A stretch of DNA of 64,000 nucleotides from an uncultured Lachnospiraceae bacterium (GTDB lineage Bacteria; Bacillota; Clostridia; Lachnospirales; Lachnospiraceae): positions 62,001 through 126,000 of the forward strand of contig CAJUHP010000001.1 in NCBI GenBank assembly GCA_910586125.1, in the 5' to 3' direction. A program made the position numbers and the translations under genes. Numbering within the stretch: position 1 is the first letter of the stretch; every line of letters starts with the position of its first letter. Shown here piece after piece: positions 8,991-16,554 of this stretch. The notes beneath the pieces were generated by a model. It was not told where the DNA came from, ran no database searches, and was given only the letters and a program-made list of their open reading frames with translations.

Positions 8991-9983
8991 ATGAAGAAAT
9001 TCGCTGCATGTTTCCTGTCGCTTTTCTTGGCTGGCTCTCTCCTTCTTAGCGGCTGCAAAAGCACAGGAACTCTGACAAAAGTCACCCTGAACGAAGTGGC
9101 TCATTCCATTTTCTACGCACCCCAGTATGCCGCCATCGAACTGGGCTATTTTGCCGATGAAGGGATTGATCTGACACTGGTCAACGGCGGCGGCGCCGAT
9201 AAGGTCATGACCGCCCTGATCTCCGGCGACGCCGATATCGGCTTTATGGGCTCAGAGGCGAGCATCTACGTCTATGCCGAGGGCGCTGAGGACTATGTCA
9301 TCAACTTTGCGCAGCTAACCCAGAGAGCCGGTAATTTTCTGGTAGCCAGAGAGCCGGCCGAAAACTTTTCCTGGGCAGATCTGGCCGGTTCTACTGTGCT
9401 GGGCGGACGCAAAGGCGGTATGCCCCAGATGGTCTTTGAGTACATCCTGAAAAAGAATGGTCTGGACCCGCAGTCCTCTCTGAATATGGATCAGAGTATC
9501 TCCTTCGGCCTGACCGCCGCTGCTTTTACCGGCGGGGATGCCGACTATACGGTGGAGTTTGAACCCTATGCCACCCTGCTGGAGCAGGAGGGAAACGGCT
9601 ATGTCGTGGCTTCTCTGGGCGAGGCCAGCGGCTACGTTCCCTATACTGCCTACAGTGCGCAGAAAAGCTATCTGGAAGAGCATCCTGAGATCATTCAGAG
9701 CTTCACCAACGCCATTCAAAAAGGATTGGACTATGTAAACAGCCATACGGCCGAAGAGATTGCCGCCGTCATCGCGCCTCAGTTTCCGGAAACCGACGAG
9801 GCCACGGTGGCCGTCATTGTAGGGCGCTATCTGGCTCAGGACACCTGGAAGGAGGATACCGTCTTTGAGGAGAGCAGCTTTGACCTGCTGCAAAATATAC
9901 TCGAGGAGGCCGGGGAACTGCCGCAGCGCGTACCTTACGATAAACTGATCACCACTGACTTTGCCAAAAAAGCGGCAAAATAA
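8991..9983 (+). CDS. ABC transporter substrate-binding lipoprotein (NMT1/SsuA/ThiY-like)
   Basis: A 330-residue protein with a lipoprotein signal peptide ending LLLSGC (lipobox), preceded by a GGAGG site. The mature part begins with VTLNEVAHSIFYAPQYAAIELGYF, then GGADKVMTALISGDADIGFMG, typical of the NMT1/THI5/SsuA family that delivers sulfonates, nitrate, pyrimidines or similar small solutes to an ABC importer. No permease or ATPase gene is adjacent, so the partner transporter must be elsewhere or the protein is an orphan. The ligand is unknown. Confidence 0.85.
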   Translation: MKKFAACFLSLFLAGSLLLSGCKSTGTLTKVTLNEVAHSIFYAPQYAAIELGYFADEGIDLTLVNGGGADKVMTALISGDADIGFMGSEASIYVYAEGAEDYVINFAQLTQRAGNFLVAREPAENFSWADLAGSTVLGGRKGGMPQMVFEYILKKNGLDPQSSLNMDQSISFGLTAAAFTGGDADYTVEFEPYATLLEQEGNGYVVASLGEASGYVPYTAYSAQKSYLEEHPEIIQSFTNAIQKGLDYVNSHTAEEIAAVIAPQFPETDEATVAVIVGRYLAQDTWKEDTVFEESSFDLLQNILEEAGELPQRVPYDKLITTDFAKKAAK

Positions 9984-10002
9984 TAAACGACGCTCTCCCG
10001 TA

Positions 10003-10072
10003 TTGCCTCGCGCAAATGACAGTGAACCGCTGTTCCATTCAGCGCTGCGTTCATTGGAATTTGCGCAGGCAA
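10003..10072. repeat. 70-base imperfect hairpin between two genes
   Basis: The arms TTGCCT-C-GCGCAAAT and ATTTGCGC-AGGCAA pair over 14 bp with one bulged base. Inside, AGTGAAC pairs with GTTCATT (one G-T pair) and CGCTG with CAGCG around a 7-base loop. It lies between the lipoprotein gene and the next promoter. There is an A-run after it on the plus strand but no T-run, so it is not a standard terminator. It may be a structured RNA, an atypical terminator or a dispersed palindromic repeat. Confidence 0.55.
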
Positions 10073-10080
10073 AAAACCTC

Positions 10081-10109
10081 TTGTCAATTTGTCCGTTTTG
10101 TATTAAGAT
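10081..10109 (+). promoter_or_regulatory. Predicted sigma-A promoter
   Basis: TTGTCA is followed after 17 bases by TAAGAT, about 80 bases upstream of the next start codon. Confidence 0.5.
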
Positions 10110-10189
10110 AAAGCTGGATAAAATCATGAAAAATGGGAGTCTGGCCTGTCTCAAGAAGGCCGTCCCCGAAACACAGGAGGTATGTAATC

Positions 10190-10663
10190 ATGGACAGCAG
10201 TTTTTACTTATTTCTCTCGGTGATCTTTCTGATTATCGGCTTGCTTCTGGCTTTTGCCGCGTGGACTTTCTTCCGTCGCTTTCAGAACCTGAATGAGCGC
10301 CTAAAGCGTTCCGCAGAAATGACCGGTGCAGTCAACGGCTCGATCTGCGAGCTGGTCACGGTTTACCGCCGCAATCGTTCCTTCCGCTGGAAGAACGAGT
10401 ATCCGATCCTGGCCTATGTGGTGGGCGGCAAGGAATACAAGCTCAAACTGGATTTTGCCGAAAAGCGGATGGGGCACTATTCTACCGGCGGCTCCTATCA
10501 GATCTCCTACCTTCCCTCCGATCCTTCCTTCTGTATCGCGGAAGATTTTCGGAAGAACATGAACGCTTCCAAAAAATCGAATCTGATCGCCACCGTTTTG
10601 CTGGCCTTCTTTGCCTGCAATTTGTTAGTCAGCTCTCTCATGCAGCTTTTGGGACAGCTATAA
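10190..10663 (+). CDS. Small membrane protein, DUF3592-like
   Basis: A 157-residue protein starting MDSSFYLFLSV with an AGGAGG site upstream. It has a transmembrane segment at the N-terminus (about residues 5-27), a soluble middle with a strand pattern containing YPILAYVVGGKEYKLKLDF and GSYQISYLPSDPS, and a second transmembrane segment at the C-terminus (about residues 128-150). This layout and the YPIVEY-like motif resemble DUF3592 proteins. Function is unknown. Confidence 0.65.
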   Translation: MDSSFYLFLSVIFLIIGLLLAFAAWTFFRRFQNLNERLKRSAEMTGAVNGSICELVTVYRRNRSFRWKNEYPILAYVVGGKEYKLKLDFAEKRMGHYSTGGSYQISYLPSDPSFCIAEDFRKNMNASKKSNLIATVLLAFFACNLLVSSLMQLLGQL

Positions 10664-10672
10664 TCTACATAC

Positions 10673-10694
10673 GGGGCTGCCATCCGGCAGCCCC
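10673..10694. terminator. Bidirectional GC-rich hairpin
   Basis: GGGGCTGCC-ATCC-GGCAGCCCC is a perfect 9-bp stem between two convergent genes. T-runs are poor, so termination is inferred from position and stem strength. Confidence 0.6.
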
Positions 10695-10698
10695 GCCG

Positions 10699-11262
10699 TC
10701 ATATCGCGGCCGCGCTCTCTCTGCGGCTGTTCAGCACCGCCAAAATCCCCTCCTCGTTCTCAAGCGTCCGCCGGATGGAAAATTCTCTCTGACAGCGTTC
10801 CGCCTTTTCAAAAATCTCCGATATATCGCCCAGATAACCGTCCTGCACCGGCAGACTCCCTCTTATCATCTCTTTCTCGGCATACAGCACAAACGCTTTG
10901 ATCTCAATGCTGCCCGGTTTCACTTCGTAATCGGAAATTTTCCAGACCTTATAGAAACGATGCTTTGCTCCCCCTCCGCCCAGATCGGCGTCCCAGGTGC
11001 AGTACAAAAGGGTTCCATCCATGAGAAAAACCCGCTGTGTTCCGGAAAGCGAAAGCCCGCGGATCAGAAGCAGCGAGGAGGGAAACAGACAGCAAGCCAG
11101 CACAGCCAGTCCAATCGCTCCCAGCCCGCGAAATGGATCGGGAACCAATCCCATCGCCATCACCGCGCAGCCAGCCGCAAACAGAACCACATTCCCCAGA
11201 AACAGTCCCCAGAGCCGGCACTGATACATTCTTTTTTTCTTCGGATCGGTTTTACATTCCAT
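10699..11262 (-). CDS. Hypothetical two-helix membrane protein
   Basis: A 187-residue protein starting MECKTDPKKKRMYQC, chosen because AGAAGGA lies 8 bases upstream. Two hydrophobic segments (about residues 19-38 and 47-68) are followed by a soluble domain of strands that looks like a bacterial PH-like domain, for example VFLMDGTLLYCTWDADLG and YEVKPGSIEIKAFVLYAEK. I do not recognise a named family and the function is unknown. It converges with the DUF3592-like gene. Confidence 0.55.
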   Translation of the reverse strand: MECKTDPKKKRMYQCRLWGLFLGNVVLFAAGCAVMAMGLVPDPFRGLGAIGLAVLACCLFPSSLLLIRGLSLSGTQRVFLMDGTLLYCTWDADLGGGGAKHRFYKVWKISDYEVKPGSIEIKAFVLYAEKEMIRGSLPVQDGYLGDISEIFEKAERCQREFSIRRTLENEEGILAVLNSRRESAAAI

Positions 11263-11289
11263 CGCGGTTATCCTTCTTTCTTTTACTGG

Positions 11290-11322
11290 TATAAGAAAAG
11301 GCGCCGCCAAGCGACAGCGCCT
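11290..11322 (-). terminator. Terminator after the crh-like gene
   Basis: On the minus strand AGGCGC/GCGCCT forms a stem followed by TTTTCTTAT, placed just after the end of the hprK-murB-whiA-crh operon. Confidence 0.65.
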
Positions 11323-11340
11323 CTTCCCGCAATGCCTCTA

Positions 11341-11598
11341 TCAGCAGGCACGATTCAACTGCTTTTCCAGAGCAGCCACTGCATCCGCCTCATCTCTCCC
11401 ATCCGCCGTTACCGAAACTTCCATACCGTTTTTCAGCCCGAAAGCCATCATACCCATGATGCTCTTTACATTGGCTTTGACAGTACCGCTCTCCATATGG
11501 ATCACGCTCTCATACTGGCTGGCTACCTGCACCAGCATCGCTACCGGTCTTGATTCCTGATTCGCTGGAAGGTCGACTGTGATGTGCTTTGTCAACAT
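11341..11598 (-). CDS. Crh-like HPr-family protein with Glu at the His-15 position
   Basis: An 85-residue HPr-fold protein. The catalytic His-15 of HPr is replaced by Glu-15 (context NQESRPVAM where HPr has GLHARPA), so it cannot accept phosphate from EI in the normal way. Ser-46 is kept in the motif VKSIMGMM, the site HPr kinase modifies. This is the arrangement of B. subtilis Crh (Gln-15, Ser-46), which acts only in catabolite regulation, and Crh is likewise found downstream of whiA there. The start ATG overlaps the whiA stop in ATGTTGA, with GAGGAGG upstream. It is the last gene of an operon that also encodes HprK. Confidence 0.85.
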   Translation of the reverse strand: MLTKHITVDLPANQESRPVAMLVQVASQYESVIHMESGTVKANVKSIMGMMAFGLKNGMEVSVTADGRDEADAVAALEKQLNRAC

Positions 11599-12548
11599 GA
11601 TACATCCTCCTCGTTAACTCGTAAGCTATCTGCTAACTCCTTCAGCTTGCGCAGACGGTGATTCACGCCGGATTTCCCCAGCGGCGGGTCCAGAAGAGAA
11701 CCCAATTCTTTCAGGGATAAATCCGGCCAGTCCAAACGGGCCTGTGCCATCTCCCGCAGAGGCGCAGGAAGGCTGTCCAAGCCTATTTTCTGCTGGATCA
11801 ATACAATATCGTTCATCTGTCCGCAGGCAGCTAAAGTCGTCTTGCCGAGGTTTGCGGTCTCGCAGTTTACCTGCCGATTTACCGTTTCCCTCATTCCCTT
11901 CAGAATCCGGATATTCTCCAGATTCAAAAGAGCAACGTGGGCAGCCATCACATTCAGGATGTCCACAATCTGATCGCCCTCTTTGACATAGAGGACATAA
12001 TATTTTTTGCGCAGGATCTGTCTGGCATCCACACCAAACGATGCAAATACCTCTCTGAGCTGTTCCGCTTTCTCCCGCACGGTACAGGAGATCTCAAAAT
12101 GGTATCCTTTCTCGGGATTGCTCATAGAGCCGGACGCCAGAAAAGCGCCCCGCAGAAACGCACGGCGGCAGCAGTCATTCTGAAGGATTCGGTTGCCGGA
12201 TATCCACTGGCCGGATTCGGCCAGCGGTTTCATGCGCGCCGCACTGATCAGTTTCTCCACATCCTCCTGTTTTGACACAAGAAGAATGTAATTTCCATTT
12301 TTTTGCAAAAACAAATTGCGCCTAACTGAAATCTCCGTATTTATATTAAAGGTTTTTCTCAATAATGTAAAGTACTTTCTCGCAACTAATAGATTTTCTG
12401 TGCGAAAAATCACCTTTGGATGCCCTTTTTCGACTCCCGCCACCTGTCCGCCCATAGAAAGAAGGGCTGCGATCTCCGCAATCTGACAGTGACGGGCGCT
12501 CCCGGCTGTTTCAGCCAGCTCTTCTTTAATCTGAGAAGAAAACGACAT
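11592..12548 (-). CDS. whiA: WhiA, sporulation/cell-division DNA-binding protein
   Basis: A 318-residue protein of normal WhiA length. The N-terminal LAGLIDADG-like domain begins MSFSSQIKEELAE and contains GHPKVIFRTENLLVARK and FLRGAFLASGSMSNPEKGYH. The C-terminal helix-turn-helix contains ARLDWPDLSLKELGSLLDPP and KSGVNHRLRKL. WhiA is a conserved transcription regulator of sporulation in actinomycetes and affects division and chromosome segregation in B. subtilis. It follows murB by 28 bp and overlaps the crh-like gene by 7 bp. Confidence 0.95.
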   Translation of the reverse strand: MSFSSQIKEELAETAGSARHCQIAEIAALLSMGGQVAGVEKGHPKVIFRTENLLVARKYFTLLRKTFNINTEISVRRNLFLQKNGNYILLVSKQEDVEKLISAARMKPLAESGQWISGNRILQNDCCRRAFLRGAFLASGSMSNPEKGYHFEISCTVREKAEQLREVFASFGVDARQILRKKYYVLYVKEGDQIVDILNVMAAHVALLNLENIRILKGMRETVNRQVNCETANLGKTTLAACGQMNDIVLIQQKIGLDSLPAPLREMAQARLDWPDLSLKELGSLLDPPLGKSGVNHRLRKLKELADSLRVNEEDVSC

Positions 12549-12576
12549 GGTTCCAAACTCCTATTTCCAACGGCGC

Positions 12577-13494
12577 TCAGGAGTGCTTTGGCATCTCACC
12601 GATCACCTTGACTTCCAATTCCAGCTCCACACCGCTGTTTTGCTTGACCCGCTGCCGGATAAGGGAACACAATGTCAGAATGTCCTTTGTTGTCGCCCCG
12701 CCGCGGTTGATCACAAAACCTGCGTGTTTTTCAGATACCTGCGCGCCCCCTACAGCCAGCCCCTTCAGGCCGGCCTCGTCGATCAGTCTTGAGGCGTAAT
12801 TTCCCTCCGGACGCTTAAACGTGCTTCCGGCGCTCGGATATTCCAGCGGCTGTTTCTCCCGCCTTCGGACTGCCAGTTCCTCCATGCGGGCGCGGATCGC
12901 CTCCGGCTCCCCCGCCGTCAATTCAAATTCCGCCCCCAAAACAGTCCATCCCTGTCTGGCCGCCGCGCTGCTGCGGTAGGAAAAATCCATCTGTCCGGCC
13001 GGTACCGTCAAAATCCGGCCCTCCTGATCCGCGACGCGGACCTGGCTCACGATCTGGCTGATCTCCCCGCCGTAAGCGCCGGCATTCATAATCACGGCGC
13101 CGCCGACTGTACCGGGAATCCCCGCCGCAAATTCCAGGCCAGTCAATCCCGCGGACAGAGCGGCTTTGGAAAGATTTCCCAAAAGAACGCCGGCCCCGGC
13201 ATAAACCCGGCACCCCTCTGCCCGGCACTCTGTCAGACAGGCTGTCGTATCCAGGACTACACCGCGGTATCCTCCGTCGCTAAACAGCAGATTGCTGCCG
13301 TTCCCCATGACCATACAGGCTATCCCATACTCCCGGCACAGGCAAAGAATATCCCGCAGGCATTTCTCATCGGCTGGCTGTACATAGTAATCCGCCGCGC
13401 CGCCTGCCCGAAATGTCGTGTGACTGCTCATAGGTTCCTTTTGGAAAACCCTGTTCTCTGCCAGTTTGATCAGCTTTTCTTCCCATTCCTTCAT
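12577..13494 (-). CDS. murB: UDP-N-acetylenolpyruvoylglucosamine reductase (MurB)
   Basis: A 305-residue type II MurB. It reduces UDP-GlcNAc-enolpyruvate to UDP-MurNAc with FAD and NADPH in the cytoplasm. The FAD-binding domain shows TTFRAGGAADYYVQP, VMGNGSNLLFSDGGYRG, and FAAGIPGTVGGAVIMNAGAYGGE; the substrate domain includes YPSAGSTFKRPEGNYASRLID with the catalytic Ser, and FVINRGGATTKDIL. The start overlaps the hprK stop in ATGA, so translation is coupled. Confidence 0.96.
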   Translation of the reverse strand: MKEWEEKLIKLAENRVFQKEPMSSHTTFRAGGAADYYVQPADEKCLRDILCLCREYGIACMVMGNGSNLLFSDGGYRGVVLDTTACLTECRAEGCRVYAGAGVLLGNLSKAALSAGLTGLEFAAGIPGTVGGAVIMNAGAYGGEISQIVSQVRVADQEGRILTVPAGQMDFSYRSSAAARQGWTVLGAEFELTAGEPEAIRARMEELAVRRREKQPLEYPSAGSTFKRPEGNYASRLIDEAGLKGLAVGGAQVSEKHAGFVINRGGATTKDILTLCSLIRQRVKQNSGVELELEVKVIGEMPKHS

Positions 13495-14423
13495 CCATCA
13501 TTCTCCGACAATTCCATACTTCTCTGCACTCTCTTGTACAGCGCCTGGGCCGCGTTGTAGCCCATCTTCTTTTGTCTGGAATTAACGGCTGCCGTCTCCA
13601 CAATCACCGCCAGATTACGGCCGGGCCGAATCGGTATATTATAGCAGACCACCTTATTTCCCAAAAATTCGATATACTGATCATCCAGCCCCAGCCGGTC
13701 GTACTCCTTATCCCGGCTCCACTCCTCCAGCTTGATCACCATATCCACGCTCTGGGTATTCTTTACGGCGGCCACGCCGAAAAGCCCCTTCACGTCCACA
13801 ATGCCGATGCCGCGCAGCTCGATCAAATGCCTGGTAATATCCGGCGCGCTGCCCACCAGCGTGTCATTGCTGACCTTGCGCAGCTCCACTACATCGTCCG
13901 TTACCAGCCGGTGGCCCCGCTTAATCAGCTCCAGAGCCGCCTCGCTTTTTCCGATGCCGCTCTCGCCCATAATCAATACGCCCTCACCGAACACCTCCAC
14001 CAAAACGCCGTGAATCGTGATCATCGGCGCTAACTGCGTCTTCAGCCAGCGAATAATTTCTCCCATAAAGTCGGACGTGATCATATCCGACACCAGCACG
14101 GGAACGCCATAGCGATGCGCCAGATCCACGATATCCTCATCCGGCTCCAGACTGCGGCAGTAAACCAGGCAGGGAATCTCGCTCGCGAACAGCGTCTCAA
14201 AAACCTGATGCTTGCGCGAACTCTCCATGGTTTCAATATATGTGTATTCCACCAATCCGATAATCTGTACTCTTTCTTTTCCAAAATGATCAAAATATCC
14301 GGCCAACTGCAAAGCCGGACGGTTGATATCGGAATGGTTGATCCGAATGTTATCTGTATCAATCTCCGGCGTAAGAGAACGCAGGGAGTATTTTTTAATC
14401 ACATCCGTAACGGTCACTGTCAT
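13491..14423 (-). CDS. hprK: HPr kinase/phosphorylase (HprK)
   Basis: A 310-residue protein starting MTVTVTDVIKKYSLRSL, set by AAGGAG 6 bases upstream; an in-frame upstream start lacks a site. The Walker A motif MGESGIGKSEAALELIKRGH, the metal-site DDVVEL and the signature region with LRGIGIVDVKGLFG are intact. HprK phosphorylates a serine of HPr and Crh in response to glycolytic intermediates and removes the phosphate, driving carbon catabolite repression. It heads the operon hprK-murB-whiA-crh-like, so kinase and one likely target are co-expressed. Confidence 0.96.
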   Translation of the reverse strand: MTVTVTDVIKKYSLRSLTPEIDTDNIRINHSDINRPALQLAGYFDHFGKERVQIIGLVEYTYIETMESSRKHQVFETLFASEIPCLVYCRSLEPDEDIVDLAHRYGVPVLVSDMITSDFMGEIIRWLKTQLAPMITIHGVLVEVFGEGVLIMGESGIGKSEAALELIKRGHRLVTDDVVELRKVSNDTLVGSAPDITRHLIELRGIGIVDVKGLFGVAAVKNTQSVDMVIKLEEWSRDKEYDRLGLDDQYIEFLGNKVVCYNIPIRPGRNLAVIVETAAVNSRQKKMGYNAAQALYKRVQRSMELSENDG

Positions 14424-14498
14424 AAATCGCTCCTTCTCTCCGCCTTCACGGAGCATGGCCCATTTGCCGGGCAGGCTTTTTGCTTGATAGGCACTCTA

Positions 14499-14527
14499 AT
14501 ATTAACATAAGGTGCAAAGAAGTGCAA
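14499..14527 (-). promoter_or_regulatory. Predicted promoter for the hprK operon
   Basis: On the minus strand TTGCAC and TAATAT are 17 bases apart, about 75 bases upstream of hprK. Confidence 0.5.
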
Positions 14528-14610
14528 GAGACGAAGGCAAAAAGCCGTCCGAAAAGTACGACACGCATGTTTCTGATTTGTTTCTTTTGCGGCTATCGTT
14601 CCTCTCCCCG

Positions 14611-14638
14611 TTGCTATTTTACACAATTGTGCTAAAAT
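14611..14638 (+). promoter_or_regulatory. Predicted promoter for uvrC
   Basis: TTGCTA and TAAAAT are separated by 16 bases, 45 bases upstream of the uvrC start. Confidence 0.5.
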
Positions 14639-14682
14639 AAGACCGTACCCAAAAATACAGACCAAAAAAACGGAGATTTCGC

Positions 14683-16551
14683 ATGACGTTTCAAATAGAA
14701 GAAGAACTGAAAAAACTCCCTTCCTCTCCCGGCGTTTATCTGATGCATGGCAGCCGCGATGAAATCATCTACGTGGGCAAAGCCATCAGCCTGAAAAACC
14801 GGGTCCGGCAGTATTTTCAAAGCAGCCGGGGAAAGACGGCCAAAATCCTGCAGATGGTGCAGAACATCGCCTGGTTTGAGTATATTCTGACCGACTCAGA
14901 GATGGAAGCGCTGGTGCTGGAGTGTAATCTGATCAAAGAACACCGCCCCAAATACAATACCATGCTGGTGGACGACAAGACCTATCCCTATATCAAGGTT
15001 ACGGTGCAGGAGGAGTATCCCCGTGTTCTGTTTTCCAGAGATATGAAGAAAGACAAGTCCCGCTATTACGGCCCCTATACCAGCGCCGGCGCGGTCAAGG
15101 ATACCATTGATATGCTGCATAAACTGTTTCGGCTGCGCACCTGCCGCCGCAGCCTTCCGGACGACATCGGAAAGGATCGCCCCTGTCTGAATTATCATAT
15201 CAAACAGTGCGACGCGCCCTGCCAGGGATATATCACAAAGGAGCAGTACCGGGAATCGGTCCAGAAAGCTATGGATTTTCTGGGCGGTAATTTTGATCCG
15301 GTCATCGCCTCCCTCGAAAAACAGATGCAGGCGTGCGCCGAAAATCTGGATTTTGAGACGGCAATGACCTTCCGGGAGCTGCTCGGCAGCGTCCGCCACA
15401 TTGCTCAGAAACAGAAGATCACCGACGCCGCCGGACAGGAGGACCGGGATATCATCGCCCTGGCCCGCGAAAAACAAGATGCTGTCGTTCAGATCTTTTT
15501 TGTGCGGGGAGGAAAAATGATCGGCCGGGATCACTGTTACCTGACGATTGACGAAGACGAGTCCGAAGGACAGATCCTCAGCGCGTTCGTCAAGCAGTTT
15601 TATGCCGGAACGCCGGTCATTCCCAGAGAATTGTTTCTGCAGTCGCCGCTTCAGGACGAGGAGCTGATCGGCCAGTGGCTGAGCAAAAAACGGGGACAGA
15701 AAGTAACGCTGCGAACCCCGGTCAAGGGGGAGAAGGCCCGCCTGGTCGAGCTGGCCTCCCGCAATGCCAGACTGGTTCTCGATCAAGACCGCGAAAAGCT
15801 GAAACGGGAGGAAAAACGAACGACCGGCGCGGCTCTGCAGCTCTCCCAGATGCTGGGGCTTTCGGAGTGCATCCGCATGGAGGCTTACGATATCTCCAAT
15901 ATCAGCGGCGTGCAGTCGGTGGGATCCATGGTGGTCTATGAAAACGGCCGTCCCAAGCGCTCCGACTATCGAAAGTTTAAAATCCGCTATGTGGAGGGCC
16001 CCAACGACTACGCTTCCATGGAAGAAGTTCTGACCCGCCGCTTTACACATGGCCTGGAGGAAAAAGCGGGCGCAGCCGATCCGGAAATCCGCGGCAGCTT
16101 TGACCGCTTTCCGGATCTGATTCTGATGGACGGCGGCAGGGGCCAGGTCGGCATCGCGGAGGCGGTTCTGTCTGATCTGGGGCTATCCATCCCGGTCTGC
16201 GGTATGGTCAAGGACGACAACCATCGAACCCGCGGCCTTTATTTTCAGGGAAAGGAAGTCCCCCTCGACCATCACAGCGAAAGCTTTCAGCTCATTACCA
16301 GGATTCAGGACGAGGCTCACCGCTTTGCCATCGAATTTCATCGCAGCATTCGCAGCAAAGAACAGATTCATTCGATTCTGGACGACATCGAGGGAATCGG
16401 ACCGGCTCGCCGCAAGGCTCTGATGCGGCATTTCAAGAATATTGAGGCCATCCAAAACGCCGGCGTTGAGGAGCTGAATGCGGCTCCGCAGATGAATGCC
16501 AAGGCGGCGCAGTCCGTCTATGACTTTTTTCGGGCCAGGGAAAAAAAGTAG
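14683..16551 (+). CDS. uvrC: Excinuclease ABC subunit C (UvrC)
   Basis: A 622-residue UvrC, normal length. The N-terminal GIY-YIG nuclease domain (PGVYLMHGSRDEIIYVGKA) makes the 3' cut. A Cys-rich stretch and the UVR motif (EKQMQACAENLDFETAMTFRELL) follow, then the RNase H-like 5' nuclease domain with YDISNISGVQSVGSMVVYENG, LILMDGGRGQV and VPLDHHSESFQLITRIQDEAHRFA region, and C-terminal helix-hairpin-helix DIEGIGPARRKALMRHF. It acts with UvrAB in nucleotide excision repair. GGAG precedes the start. It converges with the next operon with only three bases between stop codons. Confidence 0.97.
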   Translation: MTFQIEEELKKLPSSPGVYLMHGSRDEIIYVGKAISLKNRVRQYFQSSRGKTAKILQMVQNIAWFEYILTDSEMEALVLECNLIKEHRPKYNTMLVDDKTYPYIKVTVQEEYPRVLFSRDMKKDKSRYYGPYTSAGAVKDTIDMLHKLFRLRTCRRSLPDDIGKDRPCLNYHIKQCDAPCQGYITKEQYRESVQKAMDFLGGNFDPVIASLEKQMQACAENLDFETAMTFRELLGSVRHIAQKQKITDAAGQEDRDIIALAREKQDAVVQIFFVRGGKMIGRDHCYLTIDEDESEGQILSAFVKQFYAGTPVIPRELFLQSPLQDEELIGQWLSKKRGQKVTLRTPVKGEKARLVELASRNARLVLDQDREKLKREEKRTTGAALQLSQMLGLSECIRMEAYDISNISGVQSVGSMVVYENGRPKRSDYRKFKIRYVEGPNDYASMEEVLTRRFTHGLEEKAGAADPEIRGSFDRFPDLILMDGGRGQVGIAEAVLSDLGLSIPVCGMVKDDNHRTRGLYFQGKEVPLDHHSESFQLITRIQDEAHRFAIEFHRSIRSKEQIHSILDDIEGIGPARRKALMRHFKNIEAIQNAGVEELNAAPQMNAKAAQSVYDFFRAREKK

Positions 16552-16554
16552 TAC

